From assembly GCA_902586435.1 (NCBI GenBank), contig CACIHJ010000001.1:124001-188000 (forward strand): DNA of 64,000 nucleotides, in the 5' to 3' direction. Position numbers and translations under genes: made by a program. Below, piece by piece: positions 29,398-39,531 of the stretch (the first letter of the stretch is position 1; each line of letters begins with the position of its first letter). The notes below the pieces were generated by a model. It saw nothing but the letters and a program-made list of their open reading frames with translations, was not told where the DNA came from and did not search any database. Source of the stretch: an uncultured Bacteroidota bacterium. Lineage in GTDB: Bacteria > Bacteroidota > Bacteroidia > Flavobacteriales > Flavobacteriaceae.

Positions 29398-31134
29398 ATG
29401 TATAGAACAAACAATTGTGGTGAGTTAAACTCAAGTTTTGTTGATCAAGAAGTTAAGCTTTCAGGATGGGTCAATAAAATTCGAACAAAAGGATTCATTA
29501 TATGGATTGACCTAAGAGATAGATATGGAGTAACTCAACTAGTTTTTGATAAAGAAAGAACGGATGCATCAGTTTTTGAAGCAGCAAATAATTTGGGCAG
29601 AGAGTTTGTTATTGAAATTGATGGAACAGTTATAAAGAGAAAAGATGTTAACCAAAATATAAGCACAGGAGAAATTGAAGTATTAGTGTCAAACCTCAAA
29701 ATTTTGAATACTTCTATTACACCTCCCTTTACCATAGAGAATCAGACAGATGGAGGAGATGAATTAAGAATGAAGTTTAGATATCTTGATCTAAGGAGAG
29801 AGCCAATTAAAGAAAATTTGATCTTTAGAAATAAGCTTTCATTAGAAGTTAGAAACTATTTGTCTGATAATGGTTTTCTAGATATCGAAACACCTTATTT
29901 GATAAAATCTACTCCCGAAGGAGCTAGAGATTTTGTTGTTCCTTCAAGAATGCATCCTGATCAATATTATGCCCTTCCCCAATCACCTCAGATATTCAAG
30001 CAGCTCATAATGATTGGTGGACTTGACAAGTATTATCAAATTGTAAAATGCTTTAGAGATGAAGATCTAAGAGCAGATAGACAGCCTGAATTTACTCAGA
30101 TTGATTGTGAGATGTCCTTTGTTAGTGAGTCTGATGTTCTAGAACAATTTGAAGGTTTGATCTTACATTTATTAAAAAAGTTTGGGAAAACGGTAAAGGC
30201 TTTTCCAAAACTTACATACAAAGATGCCATAGAAAATTATGGTACAGATAAACCAGATTTAAGATTTGATATGAAAATCAATGAAATTACTGATAATGTT
30301 AAGGGTAAAGATTTTAACATCTTTGATAAAGCTGAATACATAGGATGTCTGGTTCTAAACGATAAAGCTGAATTATCTAGAAAAGAAATTGACGAACTTA
30401 CTGAATGGGTAAAAAGGCCACAAGTTGGAGCAAATGGTATTTTATGGATTAAAAATAATGCTGATGGTTCTATTAAATCATCTTTTGATAAATTTTTTAC
30501 CTCTGATGATTTAACAAGTCTAACAAAAGATATTGGAAGTAAGTCAGGAGATCTTATACTTATAATGGCTGGAACAAAAAAAGAAACTCTTGAGCATCTT
30601 GGAACACTTAGAGTAGAGATAGGTAAGAGATATGACTTTATAAATTTTGACTTGTTTTGCCCAGCTTGGGTAACAGATTTTCCTCTTTTTGAATATGATG
30701 AGGAAGAAAAAAAGTTTAAGTCAATGCATCATCCTTTTACATCTCCTAACAAGGAAAGTTTAGGTCATTTAGATTCAGACCCTGAAAAAGTTATTGCCAA
30801 TGCATATGACCTTGTATTAAATGGAAATGAAATTGGGGGTGGTTCAATTAGAATTCATGACTACAACACCCAAATGAAAATATTTGAGATTCTTGGAATG
30901 TCAAAAAAGGAATATGAGAGTCAATTTGGATTTTTAATTGAAGCTCTTAAGTATGGAGCACCTCCTCATGGTGGGATAGCATTTGGTCTAGACAGATTAG
31001 CCGCTGTTCTTAACAATAAAGATGTAATAAGAGACTTTATAGCATTCCCAAAAAATAATAGCGGAAAAGATTTAATGATTGATGCTCCAGCAAAACTGAC
31101 TAAAGAGCAACTTAAGGATATGAAGGAAGAATAA
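29398..31134 (+). CDS. aspS: Aspartate--tRNA ligase
   Basis: Class II aaRS: VKLSGWVNKIRTKGFIIWIDLRDRYGVTQLVF, RYLDLRREP, QSPQIFKQLIMIGGLDKYYQIVKCFRDEDLRADRQPEFTQID, FGLDRLAAVL. Confidence 0.97.
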   Translation: MYRTNNCGELNSSFVDQEVKLSGWVNKIRTKGFIIWIDLRDRYGVTQLVFDKERTDASVFEAANNLGREFVIEIDGTVIKRKDVNQNISTGEIEVLVSNLKILNTSITPPFTIENQTDGGDELRMKFRYLDLRREPIKENLIFRNKLSLEVRNYLSDNGFLDIETPYLIKSTPEGARDFVVPSRMHPDQYYALPQSPQIFKQLIMIGGLDKYYQIVKCFRDEDLRADRQPEFTQIDCEMSFVSESDVLEQFEGLILHLLKKFGKTVKAFPKLTYKDAIENYGTDKPDLRFDMKINEITDNVKGKDFNIFDKAEYIGCLVLNDKAELSRKEIDELTEWVKRPQVGANGILWIKNNADGSIKSSFDKFFTSDDLTSLTKDIGSKSGDLILIMAGTKKETLEHLGTLRVEIGKRYDFINFDLFCPAWVTDFPLFEYDEEEKKFKSMHHPFTSPNKESLGHLDSDPEKVIANAYDLVLNGNEIGGGSIRIHDYNTQMKIFEILGMSKKEYESQFGFLIEALKYGAPPHGGIAFGLDRLAAVLNNKDVIRDFIAFPKNNSGKDLMIDAPAKLTKEQLKDMKEE

Positions 31135-31391
31135 TGGGTTTATCCAGTAAAAATATTTTTATAAAAATACTTTCCATTTTACTTTTTGCAGGAATATTAT
31201 TCGGTATTTACTATAGAGAACTAATTGAAACATCTCTGGGAGATAAAATTATAGGATTCTTTGTAATTTTTGGAGCATTCATATTTATGCCTTTATTTTT
31301 AATCTATCGTCTTAAGGGGAAAAAATTTGAAGACTATACCTTAAGTGATAAGAATATCAAGAAGATGAGGGAGAAATCAGGTAAAAATTAA
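31134..31391 (+). CDS. Small hypothetical membrane protein
   Basis: 85 aa, two predicted TM helices, abuts the aspS stop (coupled). Confidence 0.7.
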   Translation: MGLSSKNIFIKILSILLFAGILFGIYYRELIETSLGDKIIGFFVIFGAFIFMPLFLIYRLKGKKFEDYTLSDKNIKKMREKSGKN

Positions 31392-31825
31392 TTTCTTAAT
31401 TTTTTAAAAAAATTATCAATCAAATCCTTTGATTCTGACTCTAAAACTCCCGATTTTTCTTTAATTTTTCTATTTAACTTTAATTTCTGACTTTTATAAC
31501 CCTTTTCGGGATCATCTGCACCATATACAATTCTAGAAATTTTTGACCAGTAAATAGCTCCATAGCACATTAAACATGGTTCTAGTGTAGTATATAATGT
31601 ACAACCTTGTAGATATTTCGAATTAAGATAATCACTGGCTGATGTAATTGCTAATATTTCAGCATGAGCTGTTGAGTCATTTAATAACTCAACCATATTG
31701 TGTGCTCTTGAGATTATATTATTTTCATAAACTATTACTGCGCCCACAGGAACTTCATTATTTTCTTTCGCTAATTTAGCTTGAGATATTGCAAACTTCA
31801 TAAAATATGTGTCATTCTTAACCAT
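31388..31825 (-). CDS. tadA: Nucleoside deaminase (tRNA-adenosine deaminase TadA-like)
   Basis: EVPVGAVIVYENNIISRAHN, TAHAEILAI, TTLEPCLMCYGAIYWSKISRIVYGA zinc-deaminase motifs. Start likely 31825 rather than track 31918. Confidence 0.9.
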   Translation of the reverse strand: MVKNDTYFMKFAISQAKLAKENNEVPVGAVIVYENNIISRAHNMVELLNDSTAHAEILAITSASDYLNSKYLQGCTLYTTLEPCLMCYGAIYWSKISRIVYGADDPEKGYKSQKLKLNRKIKEKSGVLESESKDLIDNFFKKLRN

Positions 31826-31847
31826 ATTTACTAAATTACAAAAAGAC

Positions 31848-31876
31848 TTGATTAAATAAACGAAGTTATATATTTG
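31848..31876 (+). promoter_or_regulatory. Bacteroidota-type promoter upstream of polA
   Basis: TTG (31848-31850) - 18 nt - TATATTTG (31869-31876); matches TTG-N17-23-TAnnTTTG, 54 nt before the polA start. Confidence 0.55.
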
Positions 31877-31930
31877 TATGGTTCTGATTAGTTTATTTAT
31901 GTTGATGTTACTAACCAAAAATGCTGAAAA

Positions 31931-34720
31931 ATGAGTGATAAAAAAAGCTTATTTCTATTAGATGCATATGCATTAATCTATAGAGGCTACTATGCATTTA
32001 TAAAAAATCCTAGAATTAATTCTAAAGGACTGGATACTTCAGCTATTCTTGGTTTTACGAATTCATTATTTGAAATAATCAGGTCTCAAAAACCAGACTA
32101 TATAGGTGTTGCTTTTGATAAAGGTGGATCGGTTACCAGATCTGAAATGTTTGTAGAATACAAAAGCAATAGAGATAAAACTCCTGAACCAATAATAATG
32201 GCAATACCTTATATAAAAAATATACTAGAAGGAATGAATATTCCAATTCTTGAACAAGAGGGATTTGAGGCTGATGATATTATCGGGACAGTTGCAAAAA
32301 AGGCAGAGAAAAAAAATTTCAAAGTATTTATGGTTACTCCTGACAAGGATTTCTCTCAATTAGTATCAGAAAATATTTTCTTATGCAAACCTGCGCGAAT
32401 GGGAAATGGAATGGAAATCTGGGGCACCAAAGAGGTTAATGAAAAGTTTGAAGTTAATTCACCTGAACAAGTTATTGACTTTCTTGGAATGATGGGAGAC
32501 TCTGTTGATAATATTCCTGGATTACCTGGTGTAGGTGAAAAAACAGCAAAAAAATTTTTAAAGGAATACGGATCCCTAGAAAACCTATTGTCAAATTCTC
32601 ACTTAATTCCTGGGAAACTTGGAGAAAAAATAACAAACAACAAAGAGCTAGGAATAATCTCTAAAGAGCTAGCCAAAATAATATTAGATGTTCCTATAGA
32701 CTATAATTTAAAGGACTTTAAACTTACAGAGCCTGATAAGGGGAAGGTGATTGAAGTGTTTAATGAATTAGAGTTTAGAAGAATAAAAGAAACATTTTTC
32801 AAAATTTATGGAACAGAAGTTCAAACTGACAATTCAGTAAATCAGCCAATTTCAATTCAAACAGATCTTTTTGATCAGAGTCAATATACTGGGGTTACAG
32901 ATAAAAAAACAAACTCAAATTCATCAAGGAGTTCATATCAGTTTATTGAGAATATTGAAGAATTAAAATTTTTTGTAGAAAAATTAATGAATCAAGAGGT
33001 AGTATCATTTGATACGGAAACTGAAACTTTAAATTCATTAGAAACAAAACTTATTGGGATCTCTTTTTCTTGGGAGAAACATACTGGATATTTTATTTCA
33101 TTTAATAATGATAAGAAAAAGAACAATGAATTTATAGAATTATTAAAACCTTTTTTTGAAAGTAATAAGATTGAAAAAGTTGGGCACAACTTAAAATTTG
33201 ACATAAAAGTTCTGTTTAAGTATGGTATTAGTGTTTGCGCTCCAATATATGATACAATGATAGCCCATTATATCATAAATCCAGACATGAGACATAATCT
33301 TGACTCTCTTGCAGAATCATATCTTAATTATTCGCTAATATCAGAAGAAGACTTAATTGGTAAGAAAGGGAAAAATCAGAAAAGTATAAGAGATATACCA
33401 ATTGAAGAAATTACTAAATACTCTGTTCAAGATCCTGATCTATGCCTACAGCTAAAAGAAATTTTTGATAAGGAGATCAAGGATAATAATCTTTCAGAAA
33501 TTTTCTCAGAAATAGAGCTTCCTATTATAGAAGTTTTATCGTTTATGGAGAAGGAAGGGATAAAAATAGATGAAAAGTATTTAAAAAGCCTTGAGGATGA
33601 CTTTCAAAATGAATTAAATATCCTAGAAAATAAAATATTTAAGGAATCTGGAGAAGATTTCAACTTGAATTCTCCAAAACAATTAGGTGAGATTCTTTTT
33701 AATAAATTAAAGCTTGTTAATAATCCTAAAAAAACAAAAACAGGTCAATTTTCGACCTCTGAAGAAGTATTGTCAGCGTTATCTAAAGATCATAAGATTA
33801 TATCAAATATTTTAGAGTGGAGATCTTTAGATAAATTACTTAACACATATGTTAAAGCTTTACCTAATGAGATAAATTCAAGTACAGGAAGAATTCATAC
33901 AAAATTTAATCAGGCTGTTACCTCAACTGGCAGATTAAGTAGTAATAACCCAAATCTTCAGAACATACCTATTAGGACTGAAAATGGTCAAAAAATAAGG
34001 AAAGCATTTACTCCTAGAGATAAAGATTTTATCTTAATGTGTGCTGATTACTCACAAATTGAATTAAGAGTAATTGCATCATTAAGCGGAGATATTAATA
34101 TGATTGATGCTTTTAATAAAGATGAGGATATTCATACATCTACCGCTTCAAGAATATTCAATGTCCATAAGGATAAAGTGTCTAGAGAACAGAGGAGTAA
34201 TGCTAAAACTGTTAATTTTGGAATCATATATGGTGTTTCTGCATTTGGATTAAGTCAACAAACAGACTTAAACAGAAAAGAGTCTAAAATCTTGATTGAT
34301 AATTACTATGAAAGTTATCCAACTCTTAAAGAATATATGTCAAAACAAATAGATTTTGCTAGAGAAAATGGATATGTGGAGACATTAATGGGTAGAAGAA
34401 GATATTTAACTAATATTAATTCACAAAATGGTATGATTAGAAGTGCTGATGAGAGAAATGCAGTAAATGCGCCAATCCAAGGGAGTGCAGCTGATATCAT
34501 TAAAATTGCCATGAAGAATATCTTCAATATTTTGAGTGAAAAAGAATTTAAATCCAAAATGATTCTTCAAGTTCATGATGAATTAGTATTTGATGTTCAC
34601 TTATCAGAACTAGATAAAATCAAAAAAGTGGTTAAAAACAGCATGGAAAACGCTGTAACCCTTGATATTCCTCTAAAAGTAGACATAGGAACAGGTAAAA
34701 ACTGGTTAGAGGCACATTAA
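31931..34720 (+). CDS. polA: DNA polymerase I
   Basis: 5'-nuclease domain, 3'-5' exo (VVSFDTETETLNSLETKLIGISF), polymerase motifs TSTGRLSSNNPNLQNIPIRTENGQKIRKAF, ADYSQIELRVIA, LQVHDELVFDV. Confidence 0.97.
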   Translation: MSDKKSLFLLDAYALIYRGYYAFIKNPRINSKGLDTSAILGFTNSLFEIIRSQKPDYIGVAFDKGGSVTRSEMFVEYKSNRDKTPEPIIMAIPYIKNILEGMNIPILEQEGFEADDIIGTVAKKAEKKNFKVFMVTPDKDFSQLVSENIFLCKPARMGNGMEIWGTKEVNEKFEVNSPEQVIDFLGMMGDSVDNIPGLPGVGEKTAKKFLKEYGSLENLLSNSHLIPGKLGEKITNNKELGIISKELAKIILDVPIDYNLKDFKLTEPDKGKVIEVFNELEFRRIKETFFKIYGTEVQTDNSVNQPISIQTDLFDQSQYTGVTDKKTNSNSSRSSYQFIENIEELKFFVEKLMNQEVVSFDTETETLNSLETKLIGISFSWEKHTGYFISFNNDKKKNNEFIELLKPFFESNKIEKVGHNLKFDIKVLFKYGISVCAPIYDTMIAHYIINPDMRHNLDSLAESYLNYSLISEEDLIGKKGKNQKSIRDIPIEEITKYSVQDPDLCLQLKEIFDKEIKDNNLSEIFSEIELPIIEVLSFMEKEGIKIDEKYLKSLEDDFQNELNILENKIFKESGEDFNLNSPKQLGEILFNKLKLVNNPKKTKTGQFSTSEEVLSALSKDHKIISNILEWRSLDKLLNTYVKALPNEINSSTGRIHTKFNQAVTSTGRLSSNNPNLQNIPIRTENGQKIRKAFTPRDKDFILMCADYSQIELRVIASLSGDINMIDAFNKDEDIHTSTASRIFNVHKDKVSREQRSNAKTVNFGIIYGVSAFGLSQQTDLNRKESKILIDNYYESYPTLKEYMSKQIDFARENGYVETLMGRRRYLTNINSQNGMIRSADERNAVNAPIQGSAADIIKIAMKNIFNILSEKEFKSKMILQVHDELVFDVHLSELDKIKKVVKNSMENAVTLDIPLKVDIGTGKNWLEAH

Positions 34721-34755
34721 TTGTAAAAAAGTTTTTATAAAATTCTTTATAAATG

Positions 34756-34763
34756 TATATTTG
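34756..34763 (+). promoter_or_regulatory. Bacteroidota-type -7 box (TATATTTG) upstream of rplM
   Basis: Exact TAnnTTTG match 32 nt before the preferred rplM ATG (34795). Confidence 0.5.
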
Positions 34764-34794
34764 CACGCTGAGATTCGGCAAAACGTTAATATAT

Positions 34795-35250
34795 ATGGGC
34801 AAACTAAGTTATAAAACCATTTCTGCTAATAGAAAAACAGTCACTAAAGATTGGGTTCTTATTGATGCATCTGATATTTCTTTAGGAAGAACTGCTTCAG
34901 TAGTAGCAGGCCTATTAAGAGGAAAACATAAGAGTAATTTTACTCCTCATGTAGATTGTGGAGATAATGTAGTTGTAATCAATGCTGATAAGATAAAATT
35001 AACTGGTGATAAATGGTCTCAAAAAGAATATATCAGTCACTCTGGATATCCTGGTGGACAAAAAATTATTACTGCAGATAAACTACATAAAAAGAATAAT
35101 ATCAAACTTGTTGAAAATGCTGTTAAAGGAATGCTTCCAAAAAACAAACTTGGAGCAGAATTATTTAGAAATTTAAACGTATTTCCTCAAGCTGAGCATA
35201 ATCATGAAGCTCAAAAACCTAAGTTAATCGATTTAAAAGCTAAAATATAA
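34795..35250 (+). CDS. rplM: 50S ribosomal protein L13
   Basis: WVLIDASDISLGRTASVVAGLLRGKHKSNFTPHVDCGDNVVVINADK, HSGYPGG. Start at MGKLSYKT; the track start 34753 overlaps the promoter-like element. Confidence 0.97.
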   Translation: MGKLSYKTISANRKTVTKDWVLIDASDISLGRTASVVAGLLRGKHKSNFTPHVDCGDNVVVINADKIKLTGDKWSQKEYISHSGYPGGQKIITADKLHKKNNIKLVENAVKGMLPKNKLGAELFRNLNVFPQAEHNHEAQKPKLIDLKAKI

Positions 35251-35636
35251 TGGAGGTAATTCATAAGATAGGTAGAAGAAAAAAATCAGTAGCTAGGGTA
35301 TATATGTCTAAAGGTAAAGGTGCAATTACAGTTAATAAAAAACCTTACTCTGAATTTTTTGATACTGCTTCCCTTCAATATAAGGTTGTTCAACCATTTG
35401 CATTAACTAATACAAAAGATCAATTTGATCTTTCAGTTACAGTTAAAGGAGGTGGAATTAATGGACAAGCAGAAGCTATTAGACTAGCTATCTCTAGAGC
35501 ATTATGCGAGATAGATGAAGCATTTAAAGGGTTACTTAAAAAAGAGGGACTTATGACAAGAGACCCTAGGATGGTTGAAAGAAAAAAATTCGGACAGAAG
35601 AAAGCAAGAAAAAAATTCCAATTCTCTAAAAGATAA
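35250..35636 (+). CDS. rpsI: 30S ribosomal protein S9
   Basis: GRRKKSVARVYMSKGKGAITVNKK, GGGINGQAEAIRLAISRAL, MTRDPRMVERKKFGQKKARKKFQFSKR. Confidence 0.97.
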   Translation: MEVIHKIGRRKKSVARVYMSKGKGAITVNKKPYSEFFDTASLQYKVVQPFALTNTKDQFDLSVTVKGGGINGQAEAIRLAISRALCEIDEAFKGLLKKEGLMTRDPRMVERKKFGQKKARKKFQFSKR

Positions 35637-35639
35637 GCT

Positions 35640-36512
35640 ATGGCTAAAACAGATGTTAAAGAACTTTTGGATGCTGGTGTTCATTTTGGACACTTGACTA
35701 GAAAATGGAATCCTAATATGGCTCCATACATCTACATGGAAAGAGATGGGATCCATATAATAAATCTTTATAAGACTGCTGCTAAATTAGAAGAGGCAGT
35801 GAATGCATTAAAGAAAATTGTCATAAGCGGGAGAAAGATCTTGTTTGTTGCAACAAAAAAACAAGCAAAAGATATTGTTTCTGAAAAAGCTAAAAGTGTT
35901 GACATGCCATATATTACTGAAAGATGGCCTGGAGGAATGCTTACTAATTTTGTTACTATTCGTAAAGCCGTTAAAAAAATGGTTGCAATCGATAGAATGA
36001 AAAAAGATGGGACTTTTGAAACATTATCTAAAAAAGAAAAATTACAAGTAGATCGTTTAAGAGGTAAGTTAGAGAAGAACCTTGGCTCAATTTCTGATAT
36101 GACCAGATTACCAGGGGCAATATTTATTGTAGACACTCTTAATGAAAAAATTTCAGTTAAAGAAGCACAAAAATTAAAAATTCCAATTTTTGCAATGGTT
36201 GACACAAACTCTGATCCAGGTGAAGTAGATTATATTATTCCTTCAAATGATGATGCATCAAAATCGATTGAAAAGATTTTAAGTGTTGTTTGTAAAGCTA
36301 TTCAGGAGGGATTAGACGAAAGGAAAATGGAGAAAGAGGCTGAAAATGAAGGTTCATCTGAAAATACTGAAACTGAAAACGAAGAACCTAAAGAGGTAGA
36401 TGCTAAAAAAGCTGAACCAAAAAAAGCTAAAGCTAAAAAAACTGAGACTAAAAAAGCTGAACCAAAAAAAGCTAAAGCTAAAAAAACTGAGACTAAGTCT
36501 TCAAAAAAATAA
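35640..36512 (+). CDS. rpsB: 30S ribosomal protein S2 with Lys/Ala/Glu-rich C-terminal repeat tail
   Basis: LLDAGVHFGHLTRKWNPNMAPYIYMERDGIHIINL, WPGGMLTNFVTIRK, then tail (KKAEPKKAKAKKTET)x2. Confidence 0.97.
   Translation: MAKTDVKELLDAGVHFGHLTRKWNPNMAPYIYMERDGIHIINLYKTAAKLEEAVNALKKIVISGRKILFVATKKQAKDIVSEKAKSVDMPYITERWPGGMLTNFVTIRKAVKKMVAIDRMKKDGTFETLSKKEKLQVDRLRGKLEKNLGSISDMTRLPGAIFIVDTLNEKISVKEAQKLKIPIFAMVDTNSDPGEVDYIIPSNDDASKSIEKILSVVCKAIQEGLDERKMEKEAENEGSSENTETENEEPKEVDAKKAEPKKAKAKKTETKKAEPKKAKAKKTETKSSKK
36405..36494 (+). repeat. Perfect 45-nt direct tandem repeat (2 copies) in the rpsB 3' end
   Basis: aaaaaagctgaaccaaaaaaagctaaagctaaaaaaactgagact at 36405-36449 and 36450-36494, identical by eye. 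Confidence 0.9.
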
Positions 36513-36532
36513 TCTAACCTAAATTACTCAAA

Positions 36533-37354
36533 TTGAAAATAACTGCCTCTGATGTTAACAAATTAAGACAATCTACCGGAGCTGGTATGATGGACTGTAA
36601 AAAAGCTTTAGAAGAATCTAATGGAGATTTTGAAAAAGCAGTAGAGATTCTTAGAAAAAAAGGACAAAAAGTAGCTGCTAATAGAGCTGATAGAGAATCA
36701 TCAGAAGGAGTTGTAATTGCAAAGGTTAGTCCTGATAATTCTTATGGAGTTATAATTTCTCTTAATTGTGAAACTGATTTTGTTGCAAAAAACCAAGACT
36801 ATATTGATCTTGCTAATGAACTTGCAGATCATGCTTTAAATCATAAAGATTTAGAAAGCTTTTTAGAATCTAACTTTAACAACATGAAAGTCTCCGAGAA
36901 ACTACTCGAACAAACAGGTATTATTGGAGAGAAAATAGAATTGGGTGCATTTAAATATCTTTCTGCAGCTTTTGTTGGGTCTTATATTCATGCAGGAAAT
37001 AAAATAGCTTCTTTAACTGGTCTTTCAGAAAATTTTGATAAAGCTACTGAAGTTTCTAAGAATGTATCAATGCAAATAGCAGCTATGAATCCAATTGCAT
37101 TAAATGAAGATGGAGTTAGTAAGGAAGTAATTGAAAAAGAAATTGAGATTGCAAAGGATCAACTAAGACAAGAGGGGAAACCTGAAGAAATGCTTGAGAA
37201 TATTGCAAAAGGTAAAATGAAAAAATTCTTCAAAGAAAACACCTTAATAAATCAACAATACATTAAAGATAGTAAGCAAACTGTAACTGATTATATTAAC
37301 TCTGAACAACAGGGCCTTGATATAACAGGTTTTGCAAGAGTTAGTTTAGGGTAA
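36533..37354 (+). CDS. tsf: Elongation factor Ts (TTG start)
   Basis: ITASDVNKLRQSTGAGMMDCKKALEESNGDFEKAVEILRKKGQKVAANRADRESSEG; start codon is TTG. Confidence 0.97.
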   Translation: MKITASDVNKLRQSTGAGMMDCKKALEESNGDFEKAVEILRKKGQKVAANRADRESSEGVVIAKVSPDNSYGVIISLNCETDFVAKNQDYIDLANELADHALNHKDLESFLESNFNNMKVSEKLLEQTGIIGEKIELGAFKYLSAAFVGSYIHAGNKIASLTGLSENFDKATEVSKNVSMQIAAMNPIALNEDGVSKEVIEKEIEIAKDQLRQEGKPEEMLENIAKGKMKKFFKENTLINQQYIKDSKQTVTDYINSEQQGLDITGFARVSLG

Positions 37355-37356
37355 AA

Positions 37357-37389
37357 AAAAAGGCCAGATATAAAATACCCAGCCTTTTT
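37357..37389. terminator. Putative bidirectional rho-independent terminator between tsf and the TonB receptor
   Basis: AAAAAGGC (37357-37364) ... GCCTTTTT (37382-37389), inverted repeat between convergent genes. Loop is longish. Confidence 0.6.
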
Positions 37390-37408
37390 GTATATAGTTT
37401 ATTTTAAA

Positions 37409-39475
37409 TTAAAAATTATACTTTAACCCTACCGAAATATTTCTACCCATTTCATGGATTCCAGCCGTTTTTAATCTTGATAAGTGATCGTAATATTCTT
37501 TATCAAAAACATTACTCACACTCCAAAATAAATTTACATCATTATTAAAGATGCTTGTCTTATAATTTCCTGAAAGGTTTAAGACTGAGTAACCGTCAGT
37601 TTCTTCTTCAAAGTCTGCAACTCTTCCCTGTTTAGCCTTCGCAATAAAGTCCACTTCCATTGAGAAATCGCTTCCAAAATCAATATTGAAAACTTGATTG
37701 AAAGTTAAAGGTGATATAAAAGGGAGTGGTTCCCCATCTGCAGTTTCAGCAAAGAGATATTGAAGTGAAGTATTATATGATAACCAGTCAAGACCAGTAT
37801 TTTTAGCTATCTGTATTTCACCACCATATATAACAGCGTTTTGTTGCAGATAATCATTTACTCTTAGTCCATCAATAAAGTTCCTTGTTGGAGATAGATA
37901 TATATAATTAGATATATCATTATAAAATAGATCAAATGATGCAACAGTGTCATCATTAGTTATTTGATATGAAAGATCTGTTTGAACACTTTCTTCGGCA
38001 ACTAAGTTCGTGTTACCCTTTTTATATGTGAATGATGCATGATGCGAACCATCAGCATATAATTCAATTAAATCAGGTGCTCTAAACCCAGAGCTCAAGT
38101 TAATTCTTAAAACTGAATTTGCATAATCTTTTTTATATCCAAGAGATCCATTAACGTTTTTCCAATCATTTGAACTAGAACCTGAAGTAATAGATCGAGA
38201 ATCATATCTAAAACCAATTAATGCTTGTGATGAATCATTAAGATCTATCTGACTCAAGGCAAATACTCCAAAGTCTCCTTTTTCTGCATCTGGAATTAAT
38301 ACTTCATGACCAAAGTTTCTATTCTCTTGATTTAAGATATTTATACCCATAATAAGGTTAAGAACATCTGACTGAGGCATAGTAAGCTTTATATCAATTG
38401 TATTAGTTGAAAGTTCCATATCAAGTTCTGCTTCACCTTCATGGTGACCTTCGTGATCATCGTGATCATCGTGACCTTCTTCTTCATGATCATCATGACC
38501 TTCTTCTTCTTCATGACCTCCAAATTCTTTCCTATCATTTAACTGTCTACCTATGTTAACTTGAAGAGTGTGATCATTCCCCATATCAAAGGTGTTATTC
38601 CATGCTAAAGTTGTATGAGTTATCTCTTGATAATGATCTCCGTGATCTTCATGATCATCGTGGTCATCATGATCACCATGGTCATCATGATCGTCGTGGT
38701 CATCATGATCGTCATGACCTTCTTCCATATGAGGTATACCAAGCTCAATCCTAGACATAGAAAGCCTTAGATCTGATGTATATTTTTCAGTTTGATATTG
38801 TATACCTGATTTGAGCTCATTATTTTTAAACCAAGTATTCTCTACCTCACCATCAGGTGATGAAAAATCTCCATTATCTGTCATTTCACCTCTAAAAGTC
38901 CAGCTTAATTTACCTGAACTACCCTTTAGACCAAGATTGTTTGTAAATCCATTATAGTTTGAGTTATAAATTCCCGTATAGTCTATTAGTGCACAGCATT
39001 CTGAAGTATATTTTTCAGGTTCAATATAGATTACCCCTCCCATTGCATCACTTCCGTAGAGGACATATAAAGGACCTTTGACAACTTCAACTGATTCAAC
39101 TCCAGAGCTACTTATAGCAAGACCGTGCTCTTCACCCCATTGTTGGTTTTCTAATCTTATCCGCTGATCTATAACAACAACTCTATTAAAACTTAATCCT
39201 CTAATTGATGGTTTTCCAATACCCGGGCCTGTAGAAATAGTAGAAACACCTGGTAATTTAGAAATCGAATTCATCATATATTGAGCAATAATTGGGTTGA
39301 CATTATCAAAGTTTAATTTATCAACTTTTAATACTGACTTTCCAACAGTTTGATCAAATGGAATGGTCAATACTATCTCTTCAAGTTCAACTAATTCATT
39401 GTCAGCTTGAGAGAATATTAATTGAGTGGCTAATAACATTGTTGCTATCAGTCCAATTCTAATTTTTTTATTCAT
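37409..39475 (-). CDS. TonB-dependent receptor with two His/Asp-rich loops (putative metal uptake)
   Basis: Signal peptide; plug domain SKLPGVSTISTGPGIGKPSIRGLSFNRVVVIDQRIRLENQQWGEEHGL; loops GHDDHDDHDDHDDHGDHDDHDDHEDHGDH and GHDDHEEEGHDDHDDHEGHHEGE; C-terminal beta-strand NISVGLKYNF. Confidence 0.93.
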   Translation of the reverse strand: MNKKIRIGLIATMLLATQLIFSQADNELVELEEIVLTIPFDQTVGKSVLKVDKLNFDNVNPIIAQYMMNSISKLPGVSTISTGPGIGKPSIRGLSFNRVVVIDQRIRLENQQWGEEHGLAISSSGVESVEVVKGPLYVLYGSDAMGGVIYIEPEKYTSECCALIDYTGIYNSNYNGFTNNLGLKGSSGKLSWTFRGEMTDNGDFSSPDGEVENTWFKNNELKSGIQYQTEKYTSDLRLSMSRIELGIPHMEEGHDDHDDHDDHDDHGDHDDHDDHEDHGDHYQEITHTTLAWNNTFDMGNDHTLQVNIGRQLNDRKEFGGHEEEEGHDDHEEEGHDDHDDHEGHHEGEAELDMELSTNTIDIKLTMPQSDVLNLIMGINILNQENRNFGHEVLIPDAEKGDFGVFALSQIDLNDSSQALIGFRYDSRSITSGSSSNDWKNVNGSLGYKKDYANSVLRINLSSGFRAPDLIELYADGSHHASFTYKKGNTNLVAEESVQTDLSYQITNDDTVASFDLFYNDISNYIYLSPTRNFIDGLRVNDYLQQNAVIYGGEIQIAKNTGLDWLSYNTSLQYLFAETADGEPLPFISPLTFNQVFNIDFGSDFSMEVDFIAKAKQGRVADFEEETDGYSVLNLSGNYKTSIFNNDVNLFWSVSNVFDKEYYDHLSRLKTAGIHEMGRNISVGLKYNF

Positions 39476-39531
39476 TTTTGTTTTTTTATTTATTTTTTAA
39501 TGCATTTTTTATAGCCATCATGCTTTAGCTT

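Noticed and set aside
35768-36205. 145-aa minus-strand ORF inside rpsB
   Set aside because: Antisense shadow of a conserved ribosomal gene.
38431-38730. CRISPR-like repeat appearance of the gatcatcatgatc tracts
   Set aside because: No fixed repeat length with unique spacers; tracts are in-frame DDH codons of the TonB receptor.
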